DNA of 64,000 nucleotides from Paramecium pentaurelia (Eukaryota; Ciliophora; Oligohymenophorea; Peniculida; Parameciidae): contig CAJJDO010000061.1 of the NCBI GenBank assembly GCA_905183005.1, positions 381,338-445,337 of the forward strand, read 5' to 3'. Each line of letters opens with the position of its first letter. Within the stretch, counting starts at the first letter, position 1. The translations under genes were made by a program, and so were the position numbers. Positions 36,111 to 48,470 of this stretch are shown here, piece by piece. Below the pieces are notes generated by a model. That model saw only the letters and a list, made by a program, of their open reading frames with translations, did not search any database and was not told the DNA's origin.

Positions 36111-36727
36111 ATTAATATCTAGAATTCTTAAGGATAATTAATTTTGTTACAAATTATATAAATATATATTTAGTTAATTCTTGAATATAGTATGAATATT
36201 TTAATTTGATTGAATTCATTTTTATTACGATTATAAATTTTATAAAGCATAATAGAATTACAACATTTTATATATTAAACTTTTTCCCTTTATTTAATAT
36301 TCATAAATAACAATCAATGAAAAATTCCATCCCAAGAGATATTTTAATTAAAGAAATGGAAGAGCTTATAAATAAATTATTAGAAATATTAAGGGAAAAA
36401 AATGATTAAGATAAGCCAATTTTCAATAACAATGATTATCATGGTCATTAGAGAAGTTCATAATCAACAGTAGAATAAACAACCACTTTAAGAGCTGAGT
36501 TAGAATAATTCAAATAAGAATTTGAAAAGGCTAAATTCAGCTTACTTCTAGTACCACTTGAAAAGAAAGAGTTTTAGGAATATTTATAAAAACAATCAGA
36601 ACTTCCAAAAAGTAAAGTTTCAGCTTCATATGTGAATAGTTTTATCAATTTTAATAATTCAGATATTGATCGACAAAAAGCTGAAGATATTAAATAATAA
36701 TTATATAATTTTGTTCAAAACTAATAA
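35519..36727. repeat. Direct repeat A, copy 1 (1,209 bp)
   Basis: Reads the same as 36729-37937 (offset 1,210). The second copy begins immediately after a single N at 36728. It contains most of the Rab-like pseudogene and the 5' end of the WD40 gene. Best explained as overlapping contig ends joined without merging. Confidence 0.9.
36317..36727 (+). CDS. WD40 gene, truncated duplicate of the 5' end
   Basis: First 137 codons of the WD40-protein gene described at 37527, cut by the N at 36728. Starts MKNSIPRDILIKEMEELI. Probably not a separate locus but an assembly copy. Confidence 0.7.
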
Positions 36728-36728
36728 N
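36728..36728. other. Single-N contig join
   Basis: One ambiguous base at the exact boundary where direct repeat A restarts. Confidence 0.9.
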
Positions 36729-37320
36729 CAGAAGAAATTAAAAGTACCAAAAGTATTTATTTTCTTAGTTGCTCTTTTTGGAAATACATTTGTAGGAAAG
36801 ACTCATTTATTTACTAAGTCATTAAATAGAATATAATTTTAGACTTGATTGGGAAAGGTTGCCGAAGGTGATCCATTCAAATATAGGAGTAGAATTTGGA
36901 AAAAAGAATGTTAATTCTAAAATAACTAAATAATCAATTTAAAGTTTTGGGATACTTACTGTAGGATAAGAAAGATACAAATAAATAAGTTTGAAGTATT
37001 CTTATTTATTATAGCAATTAGTCATATTAAAAAAGGATAAGGGATTTATTTAGTTTATGGTTATTACATGAAAGGAGACCTTTAATAATTTAAAATTTTA
37101 GATAAATGATGTAAGATAATGAACATTCCTAATTTTTGTTATAAAGTTTATTGGTAATAAATTTGAAAAGGTGGCTAATGATGATAAACTAAAAGATGTC
37201 TCAATAGAATAAGCATAAAAATTTGCTGAAATTCATAAATTGATATATATGGAAGTTAGTGCATACTCAAAAGAAGATATTAAAAAAATTTTTGATAACT
37301 ATTGTTTAAGGTTTTATTTA
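36729..37320 (+). pseudogene. Rab-like small GTPase pseudogene, copy 2 (duplicate)
   Basis: Same decayed Rab-like sequence as 35519-36110, with the same frameshifts and TGAs. It lacks the putative first exon at 35479. Identity of the lesions shows this is a recent or artefactual copy rather than an independent decay event. Confidence 0.7.
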
Positions 37321-37937
37321 ATTAATATCTAGAATTCTTAAGGATAATTAATTTTGTTACAAATTATATAAATATATATTTAGTTAATTCTTGAATATAG
37401 TATGAATATTTTAATTTGATTGAATTCATTTTTATTACGATTATAAATTTTATAAAGCATAATAGAATTACAACATTTTATATATTAAACTTTTTCCCTT
37501 TATTTAATATTCATAAATAACAATCAATGAAAAATTCCATCCCAAGAGATATTTTAATTAAAGAAATGGAAGAGCTTATAAATAAATTATTAGAAATATT
37601 AAGGGAAAAAAATGATTAAGATAAGCCAATTTTCAATAACAATGATTATCATGGTCATTAGAGAAGTTCATAATCAACAGTAGAATAAACAACCACTTTA
37701 AGAGCTGAGTTAGAATAATTCAAATAAGAATTTGAAAAGGCTAAATTCAGCTTACTTCTAGTACCACTTGAAAAGAAAGAGTTTTAGGAATATTTATAAA
37801 AACAATCAGAACTTCCAAAAAGTAAAGTTTCAGCTTCATATGTGAATAGTTTTATCAATTTTAATAATTCAGATATTGATCGACAAAAAGCTGAAGATAT
37901 TAAATAATAATTATATAATTTTGTTCAAAACTAATAA
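36729..37937. repeat. Direct repeat A, copy 2 (1,209 bp)
   Basis: Second copy of 35519-36727. It starts in the middle of the Rab-like pseudogene, without the pseudogene's upstream start region, as expected if it is the overhanging beginning of another contig. Confidence 0.9.
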
Positions 37938-38956
37938 TAAAATAATTAACTCACTTGTGAAACACATAAAAAAAGAATTGAATTTTTAAACTTATCAAAT
38001 GATCCAAATATTTAAAATAGAACATTATGTTCGAGTTGTCCTAAGGGTGGAATAAAATTGTCAGAATTCTTAGAATAATATTTAATAAATTTCTTTGAAT
38101 TTAAAACAAATTCAGAAAAAAAAGGATCTATTATAAATAAATAAATATAAGATCTATCTAATTTACTTCTTTAAAAAAAAAACATCAATCAATTATACTC
38201 TGATTTAAATATATCATTATAATCAAGAATAGAAATTATTGATAGAATTGCTGGATCTTAATTAAATAATTTTAATTATTTAAATCATATGGCTCAAGAT
38301 TATGTAAAGACTTAAGCTATTTTTCTTAAATGGAAATAAGAATTTGATGAGAAATTATAAGCAAAACTAAAAGAAGACTTTGAAGATGTATAAGTTCAAA
38401 TATAAAGTAATATTCAAAATAGGGAAGATGAAAAACTTAAAATTTCATAATCAATTCAAAATCAATAATACAAATTATTAAATACAATATAATAACCTTA
38501 AATATGCTAAGTCTTAACCTTTAATAGAAATGATGAATTGATAGCAACAGCAAAAAATAATGTAATAGTTATATGGAGTTTTTATAAAGGCTAAATGAAA
38601 TATATTACAGAGTTAAAGGGACATTAAAAAGAAATAAGTTGTCTATTATTTGATTAGAATACAGAAGTATTAATTTCTGCTGGTGGAGATGGTGATGGCC
38701 TTTTAAACCTTTGGAAATATCTAGGAAATAATTAATGGATGTTGTAAAATAAAATTGAAAATACTGTAGGCATTAAAGTAATAGTTTTTGATTCAAACAA
38801 AAAATATTTAATTGTTGGATGTTAAAAAGGCAAAATTAAAATATTTCAATATTATCCAGAAATACCCTTCATTGAATTTGAATAAGAAATAGAATTGGAT
38901 TCAAAATAAGCAATTTTTGGACTTACCCTTAATAATTCTAAAACAACAATAGTGTC
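37527..38956 (+). CDS. WD40-repeat protein, 5' part (interrupted by assembly join)
   Basis: The intact intronless gene is obtained by joining this segment to 40205-40679, giving about 634 residues. N-terminal coiled region (EMEELINKLLEILREKND), then a B-box-like Cys/His cluster CETHKKRIEFLNL...CSSCPKGG (about residues 142-172), a helical linker (KWKQEFDEKLQAKLKEDFED), and WD40 repeats from about residue 330 (VIVIWSFYKGQ, LLNLWKYLG, KGKIKIFQYY). Paramecium has many such proteins; the function is unknown, probably protein scaffolding. It is broken at 38956 by an N, after which the sequence restarts inside the gene. Confidence 0.85.
37710..38956. repeat. Direct repeat B, copy 1 (1,247 bp)
   Basis: Reads the same as 38958-40204 (offset 1,248); the second copy starts right after the single N at 38957. 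Its first 228 bases also occur at 36500-36727, where repeat A overlaps, so that stretch is present three times. Confidence 0.9.
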
Positions 38957-38957
38957 N
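38957..38957. other. Single-N contig join
   Basis: One ambiguous base at the exact boundary where direct repeat B restarts. Confidence 0.9.
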
Positions 38958-40204
38958 TTAGAATAATTCAAATAAGAATTTGAAAAGGCTAAATTCAGCT
39001 TACTTCTAGTACCACTTGAAAAGAAAGAGTTTTAGGAATATTTATAAAAACAATCAGAACTTCCAAAAAGTAAAGTTTCAGCTTCATATGTGAATAGTTT
39101 TATCAATTTTAATAATTCAGATATTGATCGACAAAAAGCTGAAGATATTAAATAATAATTATATAATTTTGTTCAAAACTAATAATAAAATAATTAACTC
39201 ACTTGTGAAACACATAAAAAAAGAATTGAATTTTTAAACTTATCAAATGATCCAAATATTTAAAATAGAACATTATGTTCGAGTTGTCCTAAGGGTGGAA
39301 TAAAATTGTCAGAATTCTTAGAATAATATTTAATAAATTTCTTTGAATTTAAAACAAATTCAGAAAAAAAAGGATCTATTATAAATAAATAAATATAAGA
39401 TCTATCTAATTTACTTCTTTAAAAAAAAAACATCAATCAATTATACTCTGATTTAAATATATCATTATAATCAAGAATAGAAATTATTGATAGAATTGCT
39501 GGATCTTAATTAAATAATTTTAATTATTTAAATCATATGGCTCAAGATTATGTAAAGACTTAAGCTATTTTTCTTAAATGGAAATAAGAATTTGATGAGA
39601 AATTATAAGCAAAACTAAAAGAAGACTTTGAAGATGTATAAGTTCAAATATAAAGTAATATTCAAAATAGGGAAGATGAAAAACTTAAAATTTCATAATC
39701 AATTCAAAATCAATAATACAAATTATTAAATACAATATAATAACCTTAAATATGCTAAGTCTTAACCTTTAATAGAAATGATGAATTGATAGCAACAGCA
39801 AAAAATAATGTAATAGTTATATGGAGTTTTTATAAAGGCTAAATGAAATATATTACAGAGTTAAAGGGACATTAAAAAGAAATAAGTTGTCTATTATTTG
39901 ATTAGAATACAGAAGTATTAATTTCTGCTGGTGGAGATGGTGATGGCCTTTTAAACCTTTGGAAATATCTAGGAAATAATTAATGGATGTTGTAAAATAA
40001 AATTGAAAATACTGTAGGCATTAAAGTAATAGTTTTTGATTCAAACAAAAAATATTTAATTGTTGGATGTTAAAAAGGCAAAATTAAAATATTTCAATAT
40101 TATCCAGAAATACCCTTCATTGAATTTGAATAAGAAATAGAATTGGATTCAAAATAAGCAATTTTTGGACTTACCCTTAATAATTCTAAAACAACAATAG
40201 TGTC
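38958..40204. repeat. Direct repeat B, copy 2 (1,247 bp)
   Basis: Second copy of 37710-38956, continuing without a break into the unique 3' end of the WD40 gene at 40205. Confidence 0.9.
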
Positions 40205-40679
40205 ATGCGGAGCGGATATGGTATTAAGAATACATTTATTGGATTCAAAATTTAAATGTATCAATTAAAGAGGTTGTGATTCTGCAGGAATAAGGGTATA
40301 ATTTATTGATGAATAATCCTTTGTATTAGTTCAAAAGAATGGGTGGTTGATTTATTATTAAATTGAATGGTAAACAATTAAGGAAATATAAAAAATTTCA
40401 TTATCTTCAGAAAATCGTGATTATATTTACTCCCCTATATATTATAATTCAGTGAAAAGGCTCTTAATTGTTAAACATTACAGAACAATACATTTTTTAC
40501 GAAGATTGAACAATGGAACTTTTGAAAAGATAACTTACTTAAAATATCAATCGAATATTCTATATGCCACCATATCGAATGATGGAAATTACTTAGTCAC
40601 TTGGATTGATTAAGAAAAAGAGTAAAAGATAGAAGACTAAAGAATTCTACAATATCAAATATATGGGTTATAATTTTGA
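38958..40679 (+). CDS. WD40-repeat protein, 3' part
   Basis: Lacks the first 61 codons but contains the rest of the WD40 gene through its TGA at 40677. The unique part (40205-40679) supplies the last propeller blades, for example GADMVLRIHLLDSKFKC and YATISNDGNYLVTWIDQE. If the joins are artefacts, this and the 37527 segment are one gene. Confidence 0.85.
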
Positions 40680-42056
40680 TAATTTATATTTTTAATATTT
40701 ATTAAAATATTATATATATTCATGATAAAAGATTTAGAGTTTCTTATAGATTTCTCAAAAACACATGTCAGCTTCTTGTTACAAATTTATTACAATGAAA
40801 AAATAAATTTTTAATTTAATTTAGCTTTGCCATTTTTTTTAAATTTGTCACCTTAACTTATTATTATCTGCCTTACCAATGCTTAAAAAATTAATAAGTT
40901 TTCATTTTCTGAAATAACTTGAGAAATTGAAAAGCTATTTCCCACAATTGTTTTCAAAAGGATTTATTCAAATAATCATTTGTTAACAAATTTCAATAAA
41001 ATGATGTTTATAAAAAGAATTCAATTAAGTGTTAAGAAGTATTAAGTTCTTTTAATTGTACTAAAAAAAAAGATTAATTTTTATTTTTCAAATTAATATT
41101 GTTTGTTTAATGAAGGATAGAGCATTTAATAAGTTGTTAATCATAAAGTTCATGTAATTTTTAATTGGTAATTGAATTACTCAAAAATCCATTGAAATAG
41201 GGATATACTCTGATTTATTTGTATTTCTTCAATTTAACTAAACCCATTGATTTTTTCGAAATCCTCAAGTAAGAATTTTCATAAGATGTTTCTGTAAATA
41301 ATTTTCAATTCTTAATAAAACTCCAGAAGAATATTTTAATTTTTTGTATATATATTTTAATTTCAAGATCGACTCATTGGTTTACTTTTTTTGAAATTTC
41401 AAATGTGAATTTCATTTTATAAGATTTATTTAGGAACAAATGGCTTTATCGACTAAATTTGCACTTATATCTTACATTAAGGAACATTAGGTATACTATA
41501 TTAAAATCACCAGCTCTTAAAAATTTTGCTTACAATTCTTGTTCTAACATTAGTAATTTTATCATGTATATTCTTATAATATGTGAAACTAATGAGTATT
41601 AAATTATTTTCCTGTTGTTTATGTTTTACAGAATTTCTTAGTCCTCTATTTATTTTTTTCAAACTAGATTATATAGTAGATCTCATTATACTTCAAACAA
41701 AGATAGATATAGCATAAAGTTGTTTTACTTATTGATTTCTTAAGCACTTAACATTCTATTTTTCGAAAGAAGTTGAGTAAATTTTAGAAAAGCTGGAAAA
41801 TCTTATATAATGAGAAATAGATTTCCTAAAAAAAAAAAAACAATATCAAATTCTATTGATTAATCGAAATAAAATCATGAGAAAAAAATAAATTTAAAAT
41901 TTATCATTATGAATACTTTCTTATTTATTAAGCTGCGTTTAATGCATCTTTGGATGACTTTTATCAAAAATTTATTTTATTCCTTTAACTTTTAAGTTAA
42001 TTTATGGTTTTATTTGATAATCTTTTGAATTTTAGATTTATTTTAAACCCTAATCT
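40680..42056. other. Spacer with coding-like minus-strand relics
   Basis: No gene model fits. On the minus strand several stretches look protein-like in separate frames, for example NSFSISQVISENENLLIFQA (about 40850-40950), YPYFNGFLSNSITNQKLHEL (about 41160-41240) and KTTLCYIYLCLKYNEI (about 41700). They are separated by TGAs and frame changes I could not bridge with short introns. Either a decayed gene or chance open frames, which are common when only TGA stops. Confidence 0.35.
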
Positions 42057-43268
42057 ATGAAACGGATAAACTTGCTTAAGGAGTATAAATCAAAACAAAA
42101 TGACTAAAAAAGAAATGAACACCTCCTATCTTATAATCATCCTAAAGCCCAAAAAGAAATTCTAGACTAAACTGGATTTCTTTAGAACTAGACATCTATA
42201 AATCATGAGTGCGAAAAACAATCTTACTCACTATTTGATCTTCAAATTGCCAGAGAATTAAATTAAATTGGTATGAAATCCATTAATGATTGCGATTAGG
42301 TCTAAATCTTTACTTTTAGAATTGCTTATTAAAACTTAATAATCTTCTTTCTATAAAGCAATCAACATAAAAGGAATACGGGATTATCTTAAAAAGGTTT
42401 TATAATATTCTTTTTATCCATTAAACAAATTCAATTTTAGATTAAATTATAATAAATTATCTTTAGAATGAAAAGTATTGACATGATAGTATTTCAGCAC
42501 TTAGACTTTTAGCAAAATAAGCTGGTATTTATTATTAAATTAATAAGGCCATTAAATATCACTTTAGGTTTAAAATACTATTCAGATTGAAAAATAAATT
42601 AATTAAAAAAGAATCAAAAAAAAGTTCAATTTGATTTGCTTTGTTGTATATGGTTTCTAGTATACAATTTGACTCTTCTTTTGCTTTTACTTTTTGAGTT
42701 GGATTTAGAACTAAGTTGTATTTCAACCCTTACATTTCAGGATGTATTATCAGATAAAATCGAAATAAACAAAGAGAAGTTTGATAAATTAAGAATAAAA
42801 ACTGTGCTTATTAGGAAATCATTATAATAGGTGGCAAAAATTAAATTAAAAATTTTAGGACTACCTTAAGTTCAACTATTTTTCCTTTAATTAGAAATTA
42901 TAGAGGCATACACAGTCTATTAGAAAAATTTAAAAAAGAATATAAGTTTTGACTTGAGGAATATAATGAGGAGACCAAATAATTTATATAGAATTTTCAT
43001 CTTTCAGCTATAAAATTAATAAAGAAATCGATCTTCTCTTCAAAATAAATATAGTCATCTTTGGAAAGCTAAGTAGCAAATCAGAAAAATAGCAACAAAG
43101 AATCTGATGCAGCAAAGCAAAAAAAAAGTTACATAATATTCATCCTTATCATAGTACAATAAATAAAATATTAAGATGAAGATTTAGATTTCACTTTTTA
43201 ACTTAATTATTTTTAATAAAATTTTTCGAAAATATAAAGTTCGAAAACCAAATATGCATCTTTACTGA
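42057..43268 (+). CDS. Hypothetical ORF with one internal TGA
   Basis: A single frame of 404 codons from ATG at 42057 to TGA at 43266, broken only by a TGA at 42588. The first part (MKRINLLKEYKSKQNDQKRN, HLLSYNHPKAQKEILDQTG) has gene-like composition; the second is Lys/Leu/Ile-rich (KEKFDKLRIKTVLIRKS). A 23 nt intron candidate (GTATTTATTA...AATAAG) lies just before the TGA but leads to another stop. No family recognised. It may be a gene with an unfound intron, or a recent pseudogene. Confidence 0.35.
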
Positions 43269-44085
43269 TTTAAATTTAGTTATTTTTTAATTTATCAAGT
43301 GATCCAAAAGCTTTAAATATGTTCAAACTAGTTTTTTCTAACAAACAATAAAATTAAAATCAATTAGTTGTTTATTTTATAGTTTTACTTGTTAAAGATA
43401 TTGTTAATTTAATAGATTCAATGTTCTTTTTTTTTTTTGACTAGTTTTGAAAATATATATAAAATTATTGGGAATATACGTAAATTTATAAATCAAATTC
43501 AAAAAAAAGTAATCTCAGAAATGCAATTCTGATCTGATTTTTATTGTAATAATATTTTTAAATATTGATATTAAATTAACTTTTCTTAAGCTATTTTTCA
43601 AATAAATTTTATTATTTATTTTTATTATTTAAATAGCTCTTTGTATCATAATTTATTTGATAGCCTATTCTTTAAATTTAATTTTAACATTTTGCTTTAT
43701 CAAACATTTTTTTAGAATAAATTATATCATTGTTATTGTTTCCTGTTTATAAAGGAAATTATATAGTAGGCTATCAATTTTAGAAGTACAAAGATATAAA
43801 TTTACAATGGATTTACTGATTTATTTTATTAACTTATCATTTTATATAAATTTATTATTTAATGTCATATATATATAATTGAATAAAATTTTGTATAATA
43901 TGATTGAAAAAAATAAGAGGAACAGGTTAAATCATTGATTAAAATATAAAATCAATAATATTTCTTATATTGTGACATTTATAGGTGATTAAAAATATAT
44001 AAAACAGAAAAAGCTAAGACTCAGAAATCCTCAGAAATTCATTACATAAAAAGAACATTTAAATTTTTTTTAAATATTAATTAAA
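43269..44085. other. AT-rich spacer with an imperfect inverted repeat
   Basis: No gene-like frame. It contains two roughly complementary arms of about 38 bases described separately. Confidence 0.5.
43632..43800. repeat. Imperfect inverted repeat
   Basis: Arm 1 at 43632-43670 contains CTTTGTATCA and TTGATAGCC. Arm 2 at 43766-43800 contains GGCTATCAA and TACAAAG, the reverse complements, with about 95 bases between. Matching blocks are separated by small gaps, so it is a degenerate hairpin. Confidence 0.4.
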
Positions 44086-46656
44086 ATGATCACTAATACA
44101 TTGTTTAAACCAAAACTAGAATCAAAATACTTTAATGTTAGCAACAAGGTAAGGCAAACATGCTGTTTTTGCCCACAAAGTTTAATCATCTGTTATGATT
44201 TAATAAGAAAAATTCCTATACCATTAAAAGGAGTTCAATATTTTTTAAAAGTTTAACCTGGTTTTGTAATAGTTGAATTAAAATAAACCTATTCGACTAC
44301 AGGTTATAACTAACCAATAGAATTAGAATACTTATTTTCGATTAATAATAATGCAGCAGTGACTAAAATGATTGTTGAATTAGGAGATACAAAAGTTTAT
44401 GGGATTGTTAAGGAAAAAGAGGAAGCTAAATAGTAGTATGAAGATGGAATAAATTAGGGAAAAACAATGGCATATAGTGAATAAGATGAGGAATTCCCTG
44501 AAATTAAAAGAGTTAAAATTGGAGCCCTTGCTCCAGACAAATAATTAAATATCACTTTTGAATACATATAATCTTTGGATATTGTTTTGAATAAATTATG
44601 GAAGGTAGAAGTTTAACCAATGATTGATAACAACTATTTCAGCCTTAATCAACAAAACTAGAGAGTTTATAATAATTATTTTGAAAGACTCAACAGATAT
44701 CTTGAGAAATTTGTTAAAATTGATTAGTTTGAATACAACTTTAAGCAAGATATTACAGTATCAATAGATATGGGGTCTCCAATCACATATTACAAATGTC
44801 CAACCCATAAAATTTTAAGTGGAAATGCTAAAAATGAATAAACAAAGCAAGAGATTGGTGAGGAAAAATTAAAGAAATTACATCTTATGTTGGAGGATAC
44901 ACCATCCAATTTTATTCCAACAAAATAATTTACACTTCTATTTTCAAGTGATGATATAAATCTCCCTCGTTCAATCTTAAGTCATACTAATAACGATGCT
45001 TTAAACACTTAAAAATATTGCGCTACATTGACTTTTATTCCAAAATTTAATTAAACAACTTTAGATGATGCATATTCACAATATTTGGATGGATTAAATA
45101 TTGCAGGAAATTAAGTAATTAATAGAGGAAATTACTTATTTTTTATTGATAGAAGTGGATCGATGTCTAATGTTAGAATCACAAGAGCAAAATAATCTTT
45201 AATTTTGTTTTTGAAAAGTCTACCTGAGGATTGCAGATTTAACATTATATCGTTTGGAACACAGTTTATATCTTTATGGTCGGATTCTAAGGAATATTCT
45301 CAAAGTACATTGGAGGAAGCCATAAGCCATGTGAATAGTATGGAGGCTGATATGGGGGGTACTGAGATATTTAAACCATTATAAGATATCGTCTATAATG
45401 AATAATACGGCAAGTCAAAAACAACTACATTAAATATCTTCTTGCTTACAGATGGAGAAGTTAATTCTGCTCCTATAATTGATTTGGTAAAAAGAAACAA
45501 TTAAGCAGAAACTAGAGTTTATACTTTAGGGATTGGAGATGGATGTAGTCAATATTTAATTAAGTAGTTGGCTGAAGTTGGAAATGGAAAATATTAGTTT
45601 GTATCAGATGATGAAGATTTAAATGCAAAAGTTATTGATTTATTAGAAGATTCATTGACTCCTTATTTACAAGGATTTAATCTTGAATCTAATATTACTT
45701 GTATTAATTAAATAGTTCCTAATCCTGAATCTGTTGTTTGTTTGAAGAAGAACTAAGAATTAACAATTTAGGTTTTATTTTCAGTTGAACAAGAGAATGA
45801 AAATTTATAATTAACTTTAAGTTGCTTCGATCCATAAGAATAAAAACCAATTAAATATTCTGTTTCATTAAATTTAAAAAATTCTTAAGAAAATGAATAT
45901 TTTCATAAGTTAGCGTCGCATAAATTTATTTCATATTATGAGAATAGTGTGAAATATGGAGATAACCATTTAAATTTTATCAAAATCAATAAGGATACAA
46001 TAGATGATCAAGATATAATTAATACATCTATAACACATCAAATATTGAGTTCTAAAACAGCATTTGTATGTGAAGTCTGTGATTTAGAAGATCAATTCAA
46101 ATAGCAGATGAAGTAAAAAGTTTATATTCCTTAAATTTAAATTATAAGGTATGAAGAATATTTTAGATATTTTGGCTTGTAGCCAGTTGGTTGTTGCCTA
46201 CAAAAAAAAGTGCCTAAAACTAAAAACAGTGAAAAAAGTATTCAAAGAAAATCAAGTCGAATATAATAATAAAAGATCACAAAAGAAAAGAGAATGCAAA
46301 AATAGATATAGGAAGATATTGATTTTGAAGATGAATTGGAAAAACGTTAATAATTGTAGACTTAAATTAAAAAGATTGAGTATGAATAATTAGTTTCTTA
46401 TTCACAATCTGATGGTAGCTTCTTATATGATGGATAAATAGAAAAGTAAATAAATATTGAAGGACGGAAGAATTAGCAAAGCTATCCATAGAATGTCTGG
46501 CTTACTTTACTTGCTTTGCTATATTTAGATTAATTTTGTTTGCAATATAGAAAGTCATGGCGATTAGTATACTAAAAGGGAATCTAATTCCTATAAAAGA
46601 ACGGAGTTTCTTATAAGTAATAAAAGGAAACAGTACTAAATAAGCAAAATATTTGA
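44086..46656 (+). CDS. VIT and von Willebrand factor A domain protein
   Basis: Intronless 856-residue ORF. An N-terminal VIT domain (PIPLKGVQYFLKVQPGF, VYGIVKEKEEAKQQYEDG) precedes a VWA domain with a complete MIDAS: DRSGSMSNVRITRAKQSLIL at about residue 355, GGTEIFKPL, and LLTDGEVN. A beta-rich region and a helical C-terminus (VWLTLLALLYLDQFCLQYRK) follow, the layout of inter-alpha-inhibitor-like/VWA5A and PARP4-type VIT-VWA proteins. No signal peptide is seen, so it is probably cytosolic. The MIDAS suggests metal-dependent protein binding. The frame at 46151-46393 in another register is a shadow. Confidence 0.9.
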
Positions 46657-47254
46657 TTTTATATGTGTGTCTAAAATACCAATAATATTTATTAATTTAT
46701 TTAATGAATTTAAAATTAATGCTCTAATGGCGTCTAGATTGATCAGTGCTTCTAGGCATATCATTTAATGCAATACCCATAATTACATTTATATACTAAT
46801 TTGTTGAGCATTGGTTTTACGAAGCCTATATTGCTTGACACTTCAATATTGACAATCAGCACTTTTAAATAAAAGCCTGCCAAACTTAAAAAAGCTAAAA
46901 GAAAAGAAAGAAGAAAGAAAATCAATCGGATGAATAAAGCGAATAGAGTAAGACGTAATTATTGATTATTTATTAAACACATATAAATATTATTTTATAA
47001 TGAATGTAGAATGGTTATGTATACTTAAATCTATATATAAATTTATCAAATTTCTAGACACTTTTCAAAAACATATATACTATCCAAGATATGTCTGAAA
47101 TCTTTATTTTTAACAGCACAAGCTTAATGAAAAATTTCACAAGTAAGTGATAGATTATTCAAATCATTGCCTTAGAGTGTTAAGACTTCTAAAAATTGTA
47201 TATGATTAATTGATGGTTAATATAATCATTTTAATATAGTTAATATATAAAAAT
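46657..47254. other. Spacer, nothing recognised
   Basis: About 600 bases with somewhat mixed composition, including a Lys/Arg-like purine stretch near 46900, but no supported gene model. Confidence 0.4.
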
Positions 47255-47390
47255 ATAAAGTATCAAAAATGATAATTAATTTAATCATTTGTTAACATTA
47301 CATTTATCAAAATATAAATTATAAAAATTAATAGTTAATTTAATCATTTGATAACATTTAATTTATAATAATAAAAATTATCAGAATTTA
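47255..47390. repeat. Minisatellite, left of gap
   Basis: Tandem units of roughly 58-60 bases sharing TTTAATCATTTGATAAC and ATAATATAAATTAT, about two units before the N run. Confidence 0.75.
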
Positions 47391-48300
47391 NNNNNNNNNN
47401 NNNNNNNNNNNNNNNNNNNNNNNNNNNNNNNNNNNNNNNNNNNNNNNNNNNNNNNNNNNNNNNNNNNNNNNNNNNNNNNNNNNNNNNNNNNNNNNNNNNN
47501 NNNNNNNNNNNNNNNNNNNNNNNNNNNNNNNNNNNNNNNNNNNNNNNNNNNNNNNNNNNNNNNNNNNNNNNNNNNNNNNNNNNNNNNNNNNNNNNNNNNN
47601 NNNNNNNNNNNNNNNNNNNNNNNNNNNNNNNNNNNNNNNNNNNNNNNNNNNNNNNNNNNNNNNNNNNNNNNNNNNNNNNNNNNNNNNNNNNNNNNNNNNN
47701 NNNNNNNNNNNNNNNNNNNNNNNNNNNNNNNNNNNNNNNNNNNNNNNNNNNNNNNNNNNNNNNNNNNNNNNNNNNNNNNNNNNNNNNNNNNNNNNNNNNN
47801 NNNNNNNNNNNNNNNNNNNNNNNNNNNNNNNNNNNNNNNNNNNNNNNNNNNNNNNNNNNNNNNNNNNNNNNNNNNNNNNNNNNNNNNNNNNNNNNNNNNN
47901 NNNNNNNNNNNNNNNNNNNNNNNNNNNNNNNNNNNNNNNNNNNNNNNNNNNNNNNNNNNNNNNNNNNNNNNNNNNNNNNNNNNNNNNNNNNNNNNNNNNN
48001 NNNNNNNNNNNNNNNNNNNNNNNNNNNNNNNNNNNNNNNNNNNNNNNNNNNNNNNNNNNNNNNNNNNNNNNNNNNNNNNNNNNNNNNNNNNNNNNNNNNN
48101 NNNNNNNNNNNNNNNNNNNNNNNNNNNNNNNNNNNNNNNNNNNNNNNNNNNNNNNNNNNNNNNNNNNNNNNNNNNNNNNNNNNNNNNNNNNNNNNNNNNN
48201 NNNNNNNNNNNNNNNNNNNNNNNNNNNNNNNNNNNNNNNNNNNNNNNNNNNNNNNNNNNNNNNNNNNNNNNNNNNNNNNNNNNNNNNNNNNNNNNNNNNN
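47391..48300. other. Assembly gap (910 N)
   Basis: Run of 910 ambiguous bases. Any translation across it is meaningless. Confidence 0.99.
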
Positions 48301-48470
48301 TAAATATATAAATTATTAAAATTAATAGTTATTTTAATCATTTCATAACAATTAATTTATAATAATATAAATTATCAGAATTGATAGTTAATTTAACCAT
48401 TAGATAACATTTTATTCATAAGAATATAAATTATTAAAATTAATAGTTATTTTAATCATTTGATAACAAG
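48301..48470. repeat. Minisatellite, right of gap
   Basis: The same roughly 58-60 base unit continues for about three copies (TTTTAATCATTTCATAAC, TTTAACCATTAGATAAC, TTTTAATCATTTGATAAC), so the gap lies within one array. Confidence 0.75.

Noticed and set aside
35519..40204. True tandem gene duplication of the Rab/WD40 region
   Set aside because: Copies are identical including the pseudogene lesions and begin exactly after single Ns, so an assembly artefact is simpler.
46151..46393. 80-residue Lys-rich frame
   Set aside because: Different register of the VIT/VWA gene, which is open throughout.
47388..48341. 317-residue frame across the gap
   Set aside because: Almost entirely N; not real sequence.
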